This document shows, piece after piece, positions 1-9,144 of a stretch of DNA of 64,000 bases. The position numbers and the translations under genes were made by a program. Positions within the stretch are counted from its first letter, which is position 1. The number at the start of each line of letters is the position of its first letter. Source of the stretch: Solirubrobacter soli DSM 22325 (GTDB lineage: Bacteria > Actinomycetota > Thermoleophilia > Solirubrobacterales > Solirubrobacteraceae); the NCBI RefSeq assembly GCF_000423665.1, contig NZ_AUIK01000034.1, forward strand, positions 24,309 to 88,308. The letters run 5' to 3'. The notes beneath the pieces are model-generated. The model ran no database searches. It was not told the origin of the DNA and saw nothing but the letters and a program-made list of their open reading frames with translations.

Positions 1-757
1 CGTGCCGTCCGCGTTGAAGGCGAATTGCTCCGACACGGCAACGCTCGCGTCTTCGCGCACGGCGACGACGATTTGGTCCGCTTGGGCGACGACGGCGGTT
101 CCGGCGGGGACGGCGGGCGTCGGCCAAATCACCAAGCCCGCGATGGTCGCCGCCATGCCGCCTTCGGTGGTGCCGATCAACGGGCGGTCGTCGGCGCCGG
201 TCGCTAGCTGTAGCGCCGTGAGGTCCACGGGGTTGACGTAGACGGCGTTCGGCGTGCCGCCCGCCGCGCGCACCATGCCGGCGCCCGAGACGATGCCCGC
301 GTAGTTGGGCGCGCCGTCGAATCCGAGGCAACGGCGGGGCGATGTTCAGGATGCCCGTGGGTTGCTTGCCGCCCGTGCCGTTGAACATCGCTTTGTCGGC
401 CGCGAGCGCGACCGACCGGACCATCTTCTCGCCCACGCTGTTCAAGACGTTGGCGTTGGAGTCGGCCACCGTCTCATTCGAAAGGGTGCAGAGCGCCGCG
501 ACCTTTTGCGGCGTGAGAACCATGTCCACACCGGGCGGGCACCATTCTCCGATGACTTCCAATTCGTCGTACCAGTTCGTGGCGGCGTCGCCCGTGAACT
601 TCGGGACGTGAACCGCCTTGCCGGTCGTGCGGACTTCGGTGGCGCCGGACACGAGAAGCACACTCGCCGCCGACAAGTTATCCAGCACATACGCGGCCCA
701 TTCTTCGGGCGCGACCCCGGCGCCAAGACCACCGGCCGGGAATTCGGTGATGGGCAT
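1..757 (-). pseudogene. HK97-type major capsid protein, copy A (frameshifted, cut by window edge)
   Basis: Reading from the ATG at 755-757, the protein begins MPITEFPAGGLGAG and follows the intact capsid gene at 30245-31102 nearly residue for residue as far as the PTGIL segment. Near 325-331 there is one extra base relative to that copy. The first frame then turns into arginine-rich nonsense, while the next frame resumes the capsid sequence (YVNP, DRPLI, AVREDASVAV). About 32 C-terminal residues lie beyond the window edge. The leader upstream of the start (about 758-830) also resembles the leader of the second copy, but the integrase found beside that copy is absent here. A sequencing error cannot be excluded as the cause of the frameshift. 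Confidence 0.8.
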
Positions 758-1000
758 TCGCCCTTCCCTTCATGCGAAGGAAAACGGGCGCGCGTGCCCA
801 CCGGGCGGATCGCGCGGGCGTCGCGGACGCCTAGCGGGTGTGAGGCGCGACGGCCGCTGGCCGTGGAGTGCGCTTCTACAACGAAGGCTACCGGGCGCTA
901 GAGCGTCCGCACCATGTTGGAAAATCTCTCCTGGCCCGTATCAAGGCGACAACCGGGCGAAGGAGTGGCCGTTGATTAGGAATCCGCAGAGGTAAAGCGC

Positions 1001-1270
1001 ATGGGAGCCATCGCGCCGCTATGGGCGGTTGCGATTGGCTCAGTTCTCGTCTTCTTGGTCGGCGTCGGCGCCGTAGTCGCGTTGTGCCTCAGGGCGCTAC
1101 GGGAAGGTGCCGACTTCGAGGGCGAGATAAAAGCGCCATCGTTCAGCCTCAAAATCCGTTCGGGAAGCGCCCGAGAATCGGGCCTGGCACGCCGGAACAA
1201 CGCGCACGAAGACAAGGGCCCAACCCAAGAGGGACGACCGGAGTTGCGGACCGCCGAGCCGCCCAGCTAA
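1001..1270 (+). CDS. small single-pass membrane protein, unknown
   Basis: This 89-aa protein has one clear hydrophobic segment at about residues 5-30, followed by a charged hydrophilic tail. A weak purine-rich stretch (AGAGG) lies about 10 nt before the ATG. I recognise no family. It sits beside the broken capsid gene and may be element cargo. In the same relative position, the second capsid-bearing element also carries a protein with an N-terminal membrane segment (29631-30212), but the two sequences are not similar. Codon use is plausible for a real gene, but the size makes this tentative. Confidence 0.45.
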   Translation: MGAIAPLWAVAIGSVLVFLVGVGAVVALCLRALREGADFEGEIKAPSFSLKIRSGSARESGLARRNNAHEDKGPTQEGRPELRTAEPPS

Positions 1271-1759
1271 GAGGGCATTGATCGCGGCGGGACCGCACGA
1301 ATCGGACGACAAACGGTTCTCGGTTTCGGAGGGGTTCTCACGTTCGGTGAGGCCCCTCCACTTTGTCGGCGGCGCGCACGATGGCGGGCGAGTAGACCAC
1401 GACCGTCCGGGCGACGTGGACGCCGAGCGGCGCCGCCTGTAGCCACGGGCTTCGGTTCGGCCGGACGACGGTCGCTTGGTTCCAGCCGCGTGAGAGGAAC
1501 GACAACAACGGACTCAGCGATGCCCGCAGTCCAGCGACTGGCGCGCAGCTCCGTCGACGTGTCTGAATGCCCACTCCCGGCGGCGTTGTCGTCGAAGCTG
1601 AAGCCCGTTTCGTATTGGCCCGATCGCACGGAAACGATTCCATCGTGAAACGTATTCAGCGGCCTACGACGGGCGGGAGGTGACAACTGGGCGGGTTCCG
1701 CGCGCCCGCGGGCTCGACGCCGCCGACGGGCGAGGGTAGGTCGGCTGTGCGCCGTCGGG
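1271..1759. other. gene-poor stretch with LacI-type operator-like sites
   Basis: No convincing gene is seen. Open frames on both strands here are arginine/proline-rich and match no family I know. The only structured sequence is the pair of GAAACG-type half-palindromes at 1631-1657, described separately. Confidence 0.5.
1631..1657. promoter_or_regulatory. candidate LacI-family operators (second locus)
   Basis: GAAACGATTC (1631-1640) is the exact reverse complement of the GAATCGTTTC site at 2839-2848 in the divergent promoter. A related GAAACGTATTC follows at 1647-1657. Central CpG dinucleotides in short palindromes are typical of LacI-family operators. The site lies beyond the 3' end of the regulator gene, so it may be an auxiliary looping site or the remains of another promoter. 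Confidence 0.4.
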
Positions 1760-2797
1760 TCAGCCCTGTGCAGCGATGCCGGCGGAGTCCGCCGGAGTGC
1801 AGCCGCAAGAGCGGCGGATCGTGAGCTCAACCGGAAGGCGGATCTCGAGCGACCGCGGCTGAGCGCCGTCACGCAGGGCATCGAGCAACTGCCGCGCGGC
1901 CACCCGTCCAAGTTCGCGCTCATCGCGCATCAGGGCGGTGAGTTGGGGCTCGATGAACGCCCCGAAGAACGGGTCGTCGAAGGACACAATCGCGAGGTCG
2001 TCGGGGACGCGGAGCCCGTGGTCGCGTGCGGCTTGGATCGCGCCGAGGGCCAACGTGTCGCTAGCAGCCACGACAGCCTGGGGGTGCTCGGCGAGTTCCA
2101 GGAGATCACGCATCGCGGCCGTTCCGCTCTCCGGGGACCAGCTGCCGTCTGAGAGGACGATCAGCTCTGGAGGGACGGGCAGCTCGCGTCGCCCCATGGC
2201 GTCTCGGTAGCCCTCCAAGCGCTCCACGCCGGAGGTGAGGACCGCCGGTGCCCCAAGGTAGGCGATGCGCCGATACCCGTGGAAGTCGGCGAGGTGGCCG
2301 ACCAGCACGTCCATGCCTTCCTTGTTGGCCTGTGCCACGTTGGCGTAGCCAAGGCCGGGCTCGAGGCTGTCGAAGAACACGGTGGGAACCGACGGCGCCT
2401 CTGAGACGCCTCCCGAACTGGCCATCAGGATTCCCGCGACTTCGTGCGCGAGCAGCGACTTCAGGGCGGCCTGCTCGCGCTTCGGCTGACGCTCGGTGTT
2501 CATCACGAGGATCTGATAACCGGCGGCTTCGAGGACGTCCTGCATGGCCTTGGTCGCGCGCCCATAGAACCCGTGGGCGATGTCGGGAACGATGACGCCG
2601 ATCAGCATCGAGCTGCCGCTGCGCAGCGAGCGGGCCATGCGGTTCGGCACGTAGCCCATACGGCGCGCCGAGGCCTGCACCCGTTTGCGCGTGTCGTCGC
2701 GGACGGCTGGGTGGCCCGAGAGCGCGCGCGAGGCTGTGCCGAGCGATACGCCCGCGTCAGCCGCAACTTCAACGATGGTCGGCTTGGCCTTCGCCAT
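1760..2797 (-). CDS. LacI-family transcriptional regulator
   Basis: This 345-aa protein has an N-terminal LacI helix-turn-helix (about residues 8-55, with AADAGVSLGTASRAL and a hinge near YVPNRMARSL). It is followed by a periplasmic-binding-protein-like effector domain (from about 62, IGVIVPDIAHGF onward). It ends with a Cys-containing tail (RRSCGC). The gene is divergent from the ABC transporter/inositol operon across a 168-bp intergenic region that contains operator-like palindromes. It is therefore the likely local repressor, with inositol or a catabolite as the probable ligand; both points are inference. A TAACGT box 8 nt before the ATG and no Shine-Dalgarno suggest a leaderless transcript. 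Confidence 0.9.
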   Translation of the reverse strand: MAKAKPTIVEVAADAGVSLGTASRALSGHPAVRDDTRKRVQASARRMGYVPNRMARSLRSGSSMLIGVIVPDIAHGFYGRATKAMQDVLEAAGYQILVMNTERQPKREQAALKSLLAHEVAGILMASSGGVSEAPSVPTVFFDSLEPGLGYANVAQANKEGMDVLVGHLADFHGYRRIAYLGAPAVLTSGVERLEGYRDAMGRRELPVPPELIVLSDGSWSPESGTAAMRDLLELAEHPQAVVAASDTLALGAIQAARDHGLRVPDDLAIVSFDDPFFGAFIEPQLTALMRDERELGRVAARQLLDALRDGAQPRSLEIRLPVELTIRRSCGCTPADSAGIAAQG

Positions 2798-2838
2798 GGC
2801 GTTGCACGTTATCCCCTTGACACGTCGGAATCAATATG

Positions 2839-2873
2839 GAATCGTTTCATCCATGGAAACCTTCCCATGGATG
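2839..2873. promoter_or_regulatory. operator region of the divergent lacI/inositol promoter
   Basis: Two palindromic elements abut. GAATCGTTTC at 2839-2848 is an imperfect palindrome centred on CpG. CATCCATGG (2848-2856) and CCATGGATG (2865-2873) form a perfect 9-bp inverted repeat with an 8-nt spacer. Both lie between the LacI gene and the transporter operon. The first site recurs at 1631-1640. Confidence 0.6.
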
Positions 2874-2965
2874 GAAGGTGGCCCTGGGCGCCGCGATAGC
2901 GCCAAGTACCGACTCGCCCGTTCTGCCTGAATCGCAGTGAGGGCTTGTGAGGAGAGAGGAGATTC

Positions 2966-4048
2966 GTGTCTGTCATGTTCAGTCCGCGGCGGGCCTCGAT
3001 CGGGCTAGCCGCCATCGTCGGCTGCGCGCTCGCGGTTTCGGCGTGCGGCTTCACCGCAGTCGAGAAGGAAGCGTCGAGCGGCGACTCGGGTGCGACCAGC
3101 AGCGCCACGACCGCTCCTGCGAAGGGTTCTGCCAGCTCCGGCAAGGCTGGACCGAAGATCTTCGTTGTCGGCGGCAAATCCGACGATCCGTTCTGGTCGA
3201 GGGTCAAGCGGGGAGCTGACGACGCCGCCAAGGTTGTGAAGGCACAGGGCGGAAGCGTTACGTGGCTGGCGCCCAAGAACTACGACAATCTCGGTCCGGA
3301 CGCGGCCAAGCTGATCGACACCGCGGTCAGTCAGGGCGCCGACGGCGTCGTTGGACCCGACTGGGTGCCCGAAGCGGAGGATGCATCGTTCAAGAAGGTC
3401 GTTGCCGGAAACGCGCCGGTCGTGATCTTCAACGCCGGCGGCCTCGACGCGGCTCAGAAGGTCGGTGCACTGAACTACGTCGGCAGCGAAGAGTCGGCCG
3501 CAGGCAAGGCCGGCGGCGAGTTCTTCGGTAAGAGCGGCAAGAAGAACGTCTTGTGCGTGAACACGCTGCCCGGCGCCGCCAACACCGAGGCGCGTTGCAA
3601 GGGCATCGCCGACGGCATTCAGGCCAGTGGCGGCAAGAGCACGCAGCTCCCGCTCCCGTCCTCGAAGTTCGGCGACCCGACTGCGGTGTCGCAGGCGATC
3701 AAGGCAGCGCTGCTCAAGGACAGCTCGATCGACGGCGTTGTCACGATCTCCGCGCCCGACGCCAACTCTGCCGCCCTCGCGATCAAACAGGGTGACCTGG
3801 GACAGAAGGTCAAGCTCGGCACGTTCGATCTCGACCCGACGCAGCTCGGGCGCATCAAGGGCGGCGAGCAGCTCTTCGCGATCGACCAGCAGCCGTACAT
3901 GCAGGGGTACCTGGCTGTCTCGATGCTCAGCTCCTACATCCAGTGGGGAGTCGACCTGCCGCAGAAGCCGCTGCTGACGGGTCCGGCGATCGTCAGTGCC
4001 GAGAACGTCGACGCCGCGATGGCCGGTGCGCAGGCCGGCGTCCGGTAG
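2966..4048 (+). CDS. sugar ABC transporter substrate-binding lipoprotein
   Basis: This 360-aa exported protein has a signal peptide ending in a lipobox (VSAC, Cys27). A Ser/Thr/Ala-rich linker precedes a type-1 periplasmic binding fold of the ribose/rhamnose-binder kind (begins near IFVVGGKSDDPFW). A strong GGAGAGAGGAG stretch precedes the GTG; the ATG three codons later is an alternative start. It captures the substrate outside the membrane for the permease and ATPase that follow. Given the enzymes downstream, inositol or an inositol derivative is the likely substrate (inference from context). Confidence 0.9.
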   Translation: MSVMFSPRRASIGLAAIVGCALAVSACGFTAVEKEASSGDSGATSSATTAPAKGSASSGKAGPKIFVVGGKSDDPFWSRVKRGADDAAKVVKAQGGSVTWLAPKNYDNLGPDAAKLIDTAVSQGADGVVGPDWVPEAEDASFKKVVAGNAPVVIFNAGGLDAAQKVGALNYVGSEESAAGKAGGEFFGKSGKKNVLCVNTLPGAANTEARCKGIADGIQASGGKSTQLPLPSSKFGDPTAVSQAIKAALLKDSSIDGVVTISAPDANSAALAIKQGDLGQKVKLGTFDLDPTQLGRIKGGEQLFAIDQQPYMQGYLAVSMLSSYIQWGVDLPQKPLLTGPAIVSAENVDAAMAGAQAGVR

Positions 4049-4080
4049 CAACAGGAATTTCAGGAGAGAGGTTCGAATTC

Positions 4081-5148
4081 ATGGCTGTCCAAGCCGCAAG
4101 GCCCGGGACCACGAAGGGCGCCGGCGTGTCGCCGGCGAGTCAACGCCAGTCGCTGAGCACAATGCTGCGGCGGCCGGAGACGGGGGCGCTGATCGCCACC
4201 GTCTGCATCTACATCTTCTTCGCGGCGTTCGCGGGGAGCGAGTTCACCTCCAGCAAGGGCACCGCGACGTGGCTGAATCCCGCCGCGGAACTCGGGATCA
4301 TCGCTCTGCCGGTCGGTCTGCTGATGATCGCCGGCGAGCTCGATCTGTCCGTCGGCTCGGTGCTCGCCGCCAGCTCGATGACACTCGCGATCGTCTCGGG
4401 GTATTGGGGCAACCCGATCATCGTCGGGATCTTGGTGGCCCTCGGGCTCGGGCTCCTGGTCGGGTTCGTGAACGGATTGATCGTCACGCGGTCGAAGGTC
4501 CCGTCCTTCGTGGTGACGCTGGCGACGAACTTCGCGCTGTCCGGCCTCGCCCTGTGGTTGACGCGACTGCTGACAGGATCCACCAGCGTCGAGATCCAGC
4601 CGGAGTCCTGGGCGAAGAGCCTGTTCGGCAGCTACTTCGGCGGCGGTTTTGAGGTCGCGATCTTCTGGTGGATCGGCATCATCGCGGTCGTCGGCTGGAT
4701 TCTGCATGCGTCACGGATCGGCAACTGGATCTTCGCTGTCGGCGGTGACCTGCAGAGCGCACGGGCGACGGGCATCCCGACCGATCGAGTCAAGATCGGC
4801 CTGTTCATGGCGAGCGGGTTCGGCGCCGCCCTCGTCGGAGTCATCCAGACGATCATCTACAACAGCGCGCAGGTCGCCAACGGCCAGGCTTTCGTGTTCA
4901 ACTCGATCATCGCCGTCGTCATCGGCGGCGTGCTGTTGACGGGTGGCTACGGCTCTGTGGTCGGCGTCACGCTCGGCGCCCTGACCTTCGCGATCGTCGG
5001 TCAGGGGATCTACTACACCGGCTGGAATCCGGACCTGGCCAACTTGTTCCTGGGTGTGCTCCTGCTGATCGCGGTGGTGATGAACAACACCTTCCGCCGG
5101 ATGGCCCTGTCGTACGGACCCCGCAAGAAGAAGGCCTCAACGTCATGA
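4081..5148 (+). CDS. ABC transporter permease, RbsC/BPD_transp_2 type
   Basis: This 355-aa polytopic membrane protein has about nine hydrophobic segments and the family landmark GELDLSVGS near residue 83. The ATG at 4081 follows a good GGAGAGAGG site, and the upstream open frame is discarded because it overlaps the binding-protein gene. It forms the membrane channel with the binding protein and ATPase on either side. Its stop overlaps the next start (ATGA), so the two are translationally coupled. Confidence 0.92.
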   Translation: MAVQAARPGTTKGAGVSPASQRQSLSTMLRRPETGALIATVCIYIFFAAFAGSEFTSSKGTATWLNPAAELGIIALPVGLLMIAGELDLSVGSVLAASSMTLAIVSGYWGNPIIVGILVALGLGLLVGFVNGLIVTRSKVPSFVVTLATNFALSGLALWLTRLLTGSTSVEIQPESWAKSLFGSYFGGGFEVAIFWWIGIIAVVGWILHASRIGNWIFAVGGDLQSARATGIPTDRVKIGLFMASGFGAALVGVIQTIIYNSAQVANGQAFVFNSIIAVVIGGVLLTGGYGSVVGVTLGALTFAIVGQGIYYTGWNPDLANLFLGVLLLIAVVMNNTFRRMALSYGPRKKKASTS

Positions 5149-5987
5149 CTCAGCCGTTGCTCAAACTGACCAACATCAACAAGTCGTTCGGTACCACGGA
5201 CGTCTTGATGGACATCAACCTCGAGATCTTCCCGGGCGAAGTCCTGTGCCTGCTCGGCGACAACGGTGCCGGCAAGTCGACGGTGATCAAGGTCCTCTCG
5301 GGCTTCCATGAACCGAGCTCCGGGCAGATCGAGGTCAACGGGGAACCGACGGTGTTCAAGTCACCCCGGGACGCCAGCGCCGTGGGGATCGCCACCGTGC
5401 ACCAGTTCGGCGGCACCTTCCCGCTGATGACGATCGGGCGATCCTTCTTCGTGGGCGCCGAACCGACGAAGGGGTGGGGCCCGTTCAAGCGGCTCGACAC
5501 GGCCTTCGCCGGCGAAGTGGCGGTGCAGGAGATGCAGAGCCTCGGCATCACGCGGATCACCGAGGGAAGCCGCCTCGTCGGCGGCCTGTCGGGCGGCGAA
5601 CGGCAGGCGCTCGCCATCGGCCGCGCCGTGTACTTCGGCGCTAACGTCCTGATCCTCGACGAGCCGACCGCTGCGCTCGGCGTCAAAGAGGCCGCGCACG
5701 TTCTCCGCATCATCATGCAGGCGCGACAGAAGGGCGTGGCCGTCATCCTCGTCACGCACAACGTCACGCACGCGATGACCGTCGGCGACCACTTCGCGGT
5801 CCTCATCCACGGCGTCATCGCCGACGACTTCCGTAAGGGCGAGCGCACCCGCGAGCAGATCACCGACCTGATGGCCGGTGGCGAGGCGATGGCCGAGCTC
5901 GAGGCCGAGATCGCGGAATACCAGCGCACGCACGACGGGCAGGTGCCGTCCCCGGCCGACCTCCCCTCGCACAAGACCACCGCCTAA
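5145..5987 (+). CDS. sugar ABC transporter ATP-binding protein (single cassette)
   Basis: The 280-aa protein has Walker A GDNGAGKST, signature LSGGERQALAIGRA, Walker B VLILDEPTAALG and the H-loop VTHNVTHA. It is a single nucleotide-binding domain, about half the length of the duplicated RbsA/XylG type, so it presumably works as a homodimer. Its start overlaps the permease stop. The tail after about residue 245 is charged and probably non-conserved. Confidence 0.93.
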   Translation: MTQPLLKLTNINKSFGTTDVLMDINLEIFPGEVLCLLGDNGAGKSTVIKVLSGFHEPSSGQIEVNGEPTVFKSPRDASAVGIATVHQFGGTFPLMTIGRSFFVGAEPTKGWGPFKRLDTAFAGEVAVQEMQSLGITRITEGSRLVGGLSGGERQALAIGRAVYFGANVLILDEPTAALGVKEAAHVLRIIMQARQKGVAVILVTHNVTHAMTVGDHFAVLIHGVIADDFRKGERTREQITDLMAGGEAMAELEAEIAEYQRTHDGQVPSPADLPSHKTTA

Positions 5988-6002
5988 CCCCTGGATCAAC
6001 CT

Positions 6003-7205
6003 ATGCCCGAGAACTCGATCGGCGTCGCCGTCATCGGCGCCGGCATGGTGGGCCGCGCCCACGCGGCCGGCTACCGCGTCGCCAGCCAGCTCTACGACCT
6101 CGACCTCCCGGAGATCCGGCTCGTCGCCGTGGCCGACGCCTATGAACCGTTCGCGGTCGACGCAGCGCGGCGCTTCGGCTACTCGCGAGCGGAGACCTCG
6201 TGGGAGGCGATCGTCGCGGCCGATGACATCGACGTCGTGTCGGTGGCGATCGCCAACGAGCTGCACCGGCCGGTCGTCGAGGCATTGCTCGCCGCCGGCA
6301 AGCACGTGATCTGCGAGAAGCCCCTCGCCCCATCGATCGAGGACGCGGCCGCGATGGTTGCGGCCGCCGAGGCCGCCGACACCCAGTCGGGCGTCGGTTT
6401 CACCTTCCGGCGGATGCCAGGGATCAACGCGATTCGCGAGCAGCTCACCAGCAACACGATCGGCGAGGTGCGCCACTTCAACGGTCACTACTGGTGCGAC
6501 TACGCCCAGAACGCGAACAACCCGATGAGCTGGCGCTACCGAGGCGGCCCGGGCAGCGGCGCGCTGGCCGACATCGGCAGCCACATGATCGACCTGGGGG
6601 AGTATCTCTGCGGCCCGATCGCCTCCGTCAGCGGCGGCGTGTTCCAAACGTTCACCACCGAACGCCCGGTGCCCCTCGGCGCCGTCGTCGGTCACTCCGC
6701 CGGAGCGGTGGGCGACGTCAAGGAACCCGTGGACAACGAGGACATCGCCACGTTCACCGCGACGTTCGAGTCCGGCGCCGTGGGCACGTTCTCCATCAGT
6801 CGCATCTCGCACGGCCTCCCCAACGGCCTCGGCTTCGAGGTCTACGCAGCCGACGGTGCCGCCGCCTTCGACCTCAACCGGCCCGGCGAGTTCATGTTCG
6901 CCGACCACGGCCCGGACGGGAAGACCAACGGCTATCGCTCGGTGCTGATCGGCCCGCAGCACCCCGGGATCGAACGTGGCATCGCCATGGACTTCCCGTC
7001 GGTCGGACACGGCCAGAACGACCTGTTCGTCTGGCAGGCGCGCGCCTTCCTGGACCAGGTGGCGGGTCTCGACAAGCTCGTCCCGGTGCCGTCCATCGCT
7101 CACGGCCTACACAACATGGAAATCCTCGCCGCGGTCACCCAGTCGGCGCTCAACGACGGCCAGGCCGTCGCCATCTCTTCCTCTCTGGCTCCCACGACTC
7201 CCTAA
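6003..7205 (+). CDS. Gfo/Idh/MocA-family oxidoreductase, probable inositol dehydrogenase
   Basis: The 400-aa protein has an N-terminal Rossmann fold (GAGMVGRAH near residue 12), the CEKPL motif typical of the family (near 104), and the C-terminal substrate domain with a GGPGSGALADIGSHMID segment holding the usual catalytic Asp and His. It is longer than classic IolG (about 340 aa). In this operon it most likely oxidises myo-inositol or an isomer to an inosose with NAD(P); the exact substrate is inferred from neighbours only. Confidence 0.85.
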   Translation: MPENSIGVAVIGAGMVGRAHAAGYRVASQLYDLDLPEIRLVAVADAYEPFAVDAARRFGYSRAETSWEAIVAADDIDVVSVAIANELHRPVVEALLAAGKHVICEKPLAPSIEDAAAMVAAAEAADTQSGVGFTFRRMPGINAIREQLTSNTIGEVRHFNGHYWCDYAQNANNPMSWRYRGGPGSGALADIGSHMIDLGEYLCGPIASVSGGVFQTFTTERPVPLGAVVGHSAGAVGDVKEPVDNEDIATFTATFESGAVGTFSISRISHGLPNGLGFEVYAADGAAAFDLNRPGEFMFADHGPDGKTNGYRSVLIGPQHPGIERGIAMDFPSVGHGQNDLFVWQARAFLDQVAGLDKLVPVPSIAHGLHNMEILAAVTQSALNDGQAVAISSSLAPTTP

Positions 7206-7216
7206 GGAACCTCGTC

Positions 7217-8227
7217 ATGAAACTCGGTGCCTACACCGCCTGCCTGCACGACAAGCCCCTGGGGGAGGTGCTGGCGATCCTCCGCGACCTCGGGCTCAAC
7301 AGCGCCGAGATCAACGCCGGCGGCTTCATCGGTACGCCGCACATCCCGGTCGACGAGCTCCTCGCGAGCGCCGAGGCTCGGGAGGCGTACCTGGCGACGT
7401 TCGCCGAGTACGGGATCGAGCTCACGGCGCTCAACTGCAACGGCAACCCGCTGCACCCCGACCCCGAGGTGCACCACGGCGACGACCTCAAGCGAACGAT
7501 CAGGCTCGCCGGCCTGCTCGGGATCAAGACCGTCATCACGATGTCCGGGCTCCCGGCGGCCGAGGCGGGCGGCACCCGGCCGTCGTGGACGGTGATCCCC
7601 TGGGACAGCGTCTACAAGGAGACGCTCGACTACCAGTGGGACGAGGTGGCAGTGCCGTTCTGGAAGGAGATCCAGATCCTCGCCGCCGAGAGCGACGTCG
7701 ACGTCGCCATCGAGATGCATCCGCACAACCTGGTGTTCAACCCGGCCACGATGAAGCGCCTCGTCGAGCTGACCACGCCCGCGAGTGGCATCAACCGCGT
7801 CGGCGCCGAGATGGATCCCAGCCACCTTTTCTGGCAGCACATCGACCCGATCGCGGCGATCGAGGACCTCGGCGAGCTGGTGTTCTTCGCGGCCGCCAAG
7901 GACACGCTCATCCATGAGACAGCTGCGATCAACGGAGTCCTGGACGACCGCTTCGAGTGGATCCCCGCGGAGGAGAACCCGGTTGGCCTCGGCGGCCACT
8001 ACACGGTCACTCGCTGGCCGGCCGTCCCCGGCTGGTCCTTCGTCGCCGTCGGCCGCGGTCACGACGTGGCGTTCTGGACCGCGTTCCTGACCGCGCTGGA
8101 GCAGCACACCTCGGTCTCCGCCGTGAACATCGAGCACGAGGACGCGTCGTTCGGCCAGATCGAAGGGCTCGAATTCGCGGCCCGCAACCTGATCGAGGCC
8201 GCGCAGACGACCGCGGTCACGTCCTAG
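7217..8227 (+). CDS. sugar phosphate isomerase/epimerase family protein (TIM barrel)
   Basis: This 336-aa AP-endonuclease-2-fold TIM barrel begins MKLGAYTACLHDKP. The ATG at 7217 has AAGGA 8 nt upstream. Metal-ligand-type residues are visible in AEINAGG, IEMHPHN and GAEMDPSHLFW. Members of this fold in inositol operons act as inosose isomerase (IolI) or dehydratase (IolE). The sequence does not start like classic IolE, yet no other obvious IolE is present, so this or the gene at 14013 may supply that step. Confidence 0.8.
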   Translation: MKLGAYTACLHDKPLGEVLAILRDLGLNSAEINAGGFIGTPHIPVDELLASAEAREAYLATFAEYGIELTALNCNGNPLHPDPEVHHGDDLKRTIRLAGLLGIKTVITMSGLPAAEAGGTRPSWTVIPWDSVYKETLDYQWDEVAVPFWKEIQILAAESDVDVAIEMHPHNLVFNPATMKRLVELTTPASGINRVGAEMDPSHLFWQHIDPIAAIEDLGELVFFAAAKDTLIHETAAINGVLDDRFEWIPAEENPVGLGGHYTVTRWPAVPGWSFVAVGRGHDVAFWTAFLTALEQHTSVSAVNIEHEDASFGQIEGLEFAARNLIEAAQTTAVTS

Positions 8228-8250
8228 AGCGGGCTGACAGGAGCGGAGCG

Positions 8251-9144
8251 ATGTTCGACGTGGTGACGATGGGCCGGATCGGCGTGGACGTCTATCCGTT
8301 GCAGATCGGCTTCTCGCTGCGCGAGGTGTCCTCGTTCGGCAAGTACCTGGGCGGCAGCTCCACCAACGTCGCCGTGGCGGCAGCGCGTTACGGCCGCACG
8401 GTGGCGACCATCACCCGAACGGGTCGTGACCCGTTCGGCGAGTTCCTGCACGACGCGCTCCAAGGCTTCGGCGTGGATGACCGCTGGGTTACGCCGGTCG
8501 ATGGGCTGCCGACTCCGGTCACGTTCTGCGAGATCTTCCCGCCCGACGACTTCCCGTTGTACTTCTACCGCCAGCCAAAGGCGCCGGACCTCGAGATCCG
8601 GCCCGAGGAGCTCGACTATGCCGCGATCCGGGCGGCGAAGGTCTTCTGGGTCACGGTCACCGGCCTCTCGCAGGAGCCGTCACGCAGCGCGACGCTGGCT
8701 GCGCTGCAGGCGCGTGACGGCGGCACGACCGTCCTCGACCTCGACTACCGGCCGATGTTCTGGTCCTCGCGCGCCGAGGCGCGCCATTGGGTGCAGCAGG
8801 CGCTCCCGTACGTCGATGTCGCCGTGGGCAACCTCGACGAGTGGGAGACCGCAGGCGAGGCCGAAGTCGAGTTCACGATCGTCAAGCGGGGCCCGCTCGG
8901 CGTGCTGGCACGACGTGGCGATGAGGTCGTCGAGGTGCCGCCGGTCCCTGTCGACGTCGTCAACGGGCTCGGCGCCGGCGACGCGTTCGGCGGCGCGCTG
9001 TGTCATGCGCTGCTCGGTGACTGGCCACTGGAGCGGGCGATGCGGTTCTGCAACGCCGCCGGCGCGCTGGTGGCCTCGCGGCTTGCCTGCGCGGACGCGA
9101 TGCCAACCGAGGACGAGGTCGAAGGGATGCTCGCCCATGCTTGA
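8251..9144 (+). CDS. iolC: 5-dehydro-2-deoxygluconokinase, PfkB family
   Basis: The 297-aa protein has the PfkB N-terminal signature around GGSSTNVAVAAARYG (residues 34-48) and the C-terminal NGLGAGDAF motif with catalytic Asp244. It phosphorylates 5-dehydro-2-deoxygluconate in inositol breakdown. The ATG at 8251 is preceded by AGGAGCGGAGCG, and upstream in-frame sequence overlaps the previous gene. Its end overlaps the next start by 8 nt. In some bacteria this kinase is fused to a DUF2090-type aldolase-like domain; here the partner is a separate gene immediately downstream. Confidence 0.88.
   Translation: MFDVVTMGRIGVDVYPLQIGFSLREVSSFGKYLGGSSTNVAVAAARYGRTVATITRTGRDPFGEFLHDALQGFGVDDRWVTPVDGLPTPVTFCEIFPPDDFPLYFYRQPKAPDLEIRPEELDYAAIRAAKVFWVTVTGLSQEPSRSATLAALQARDGGTTVLDLDYRPMFWSSRAEARHWVQQALPYVDVAVGNLDEWETAGEAEVEFTIVKRGPLGVLARRGDEVVEVPPVPVDVVNGLGAGDAFGGALCHALLGDWPLERAMRFCNAAGALVASRLACADAMPTEDEVEGMLAHA

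Noticed and set aside
1267..1923. 218-codon minus-strand frame overlapping the LacI gene end
   Set aside because: Arg/Ala/Pro-rich, different frame from LacI, with no start signals or family features.
5361..7103. 580-codon minus-strand open frame
   Set aside because: It is antisense to the ABC ATPase and the Gfo/Idh/MocA gene, both with clear motifs; Arg/Val/Gly-rich with no family features. High GC leaves long antisense frames open.
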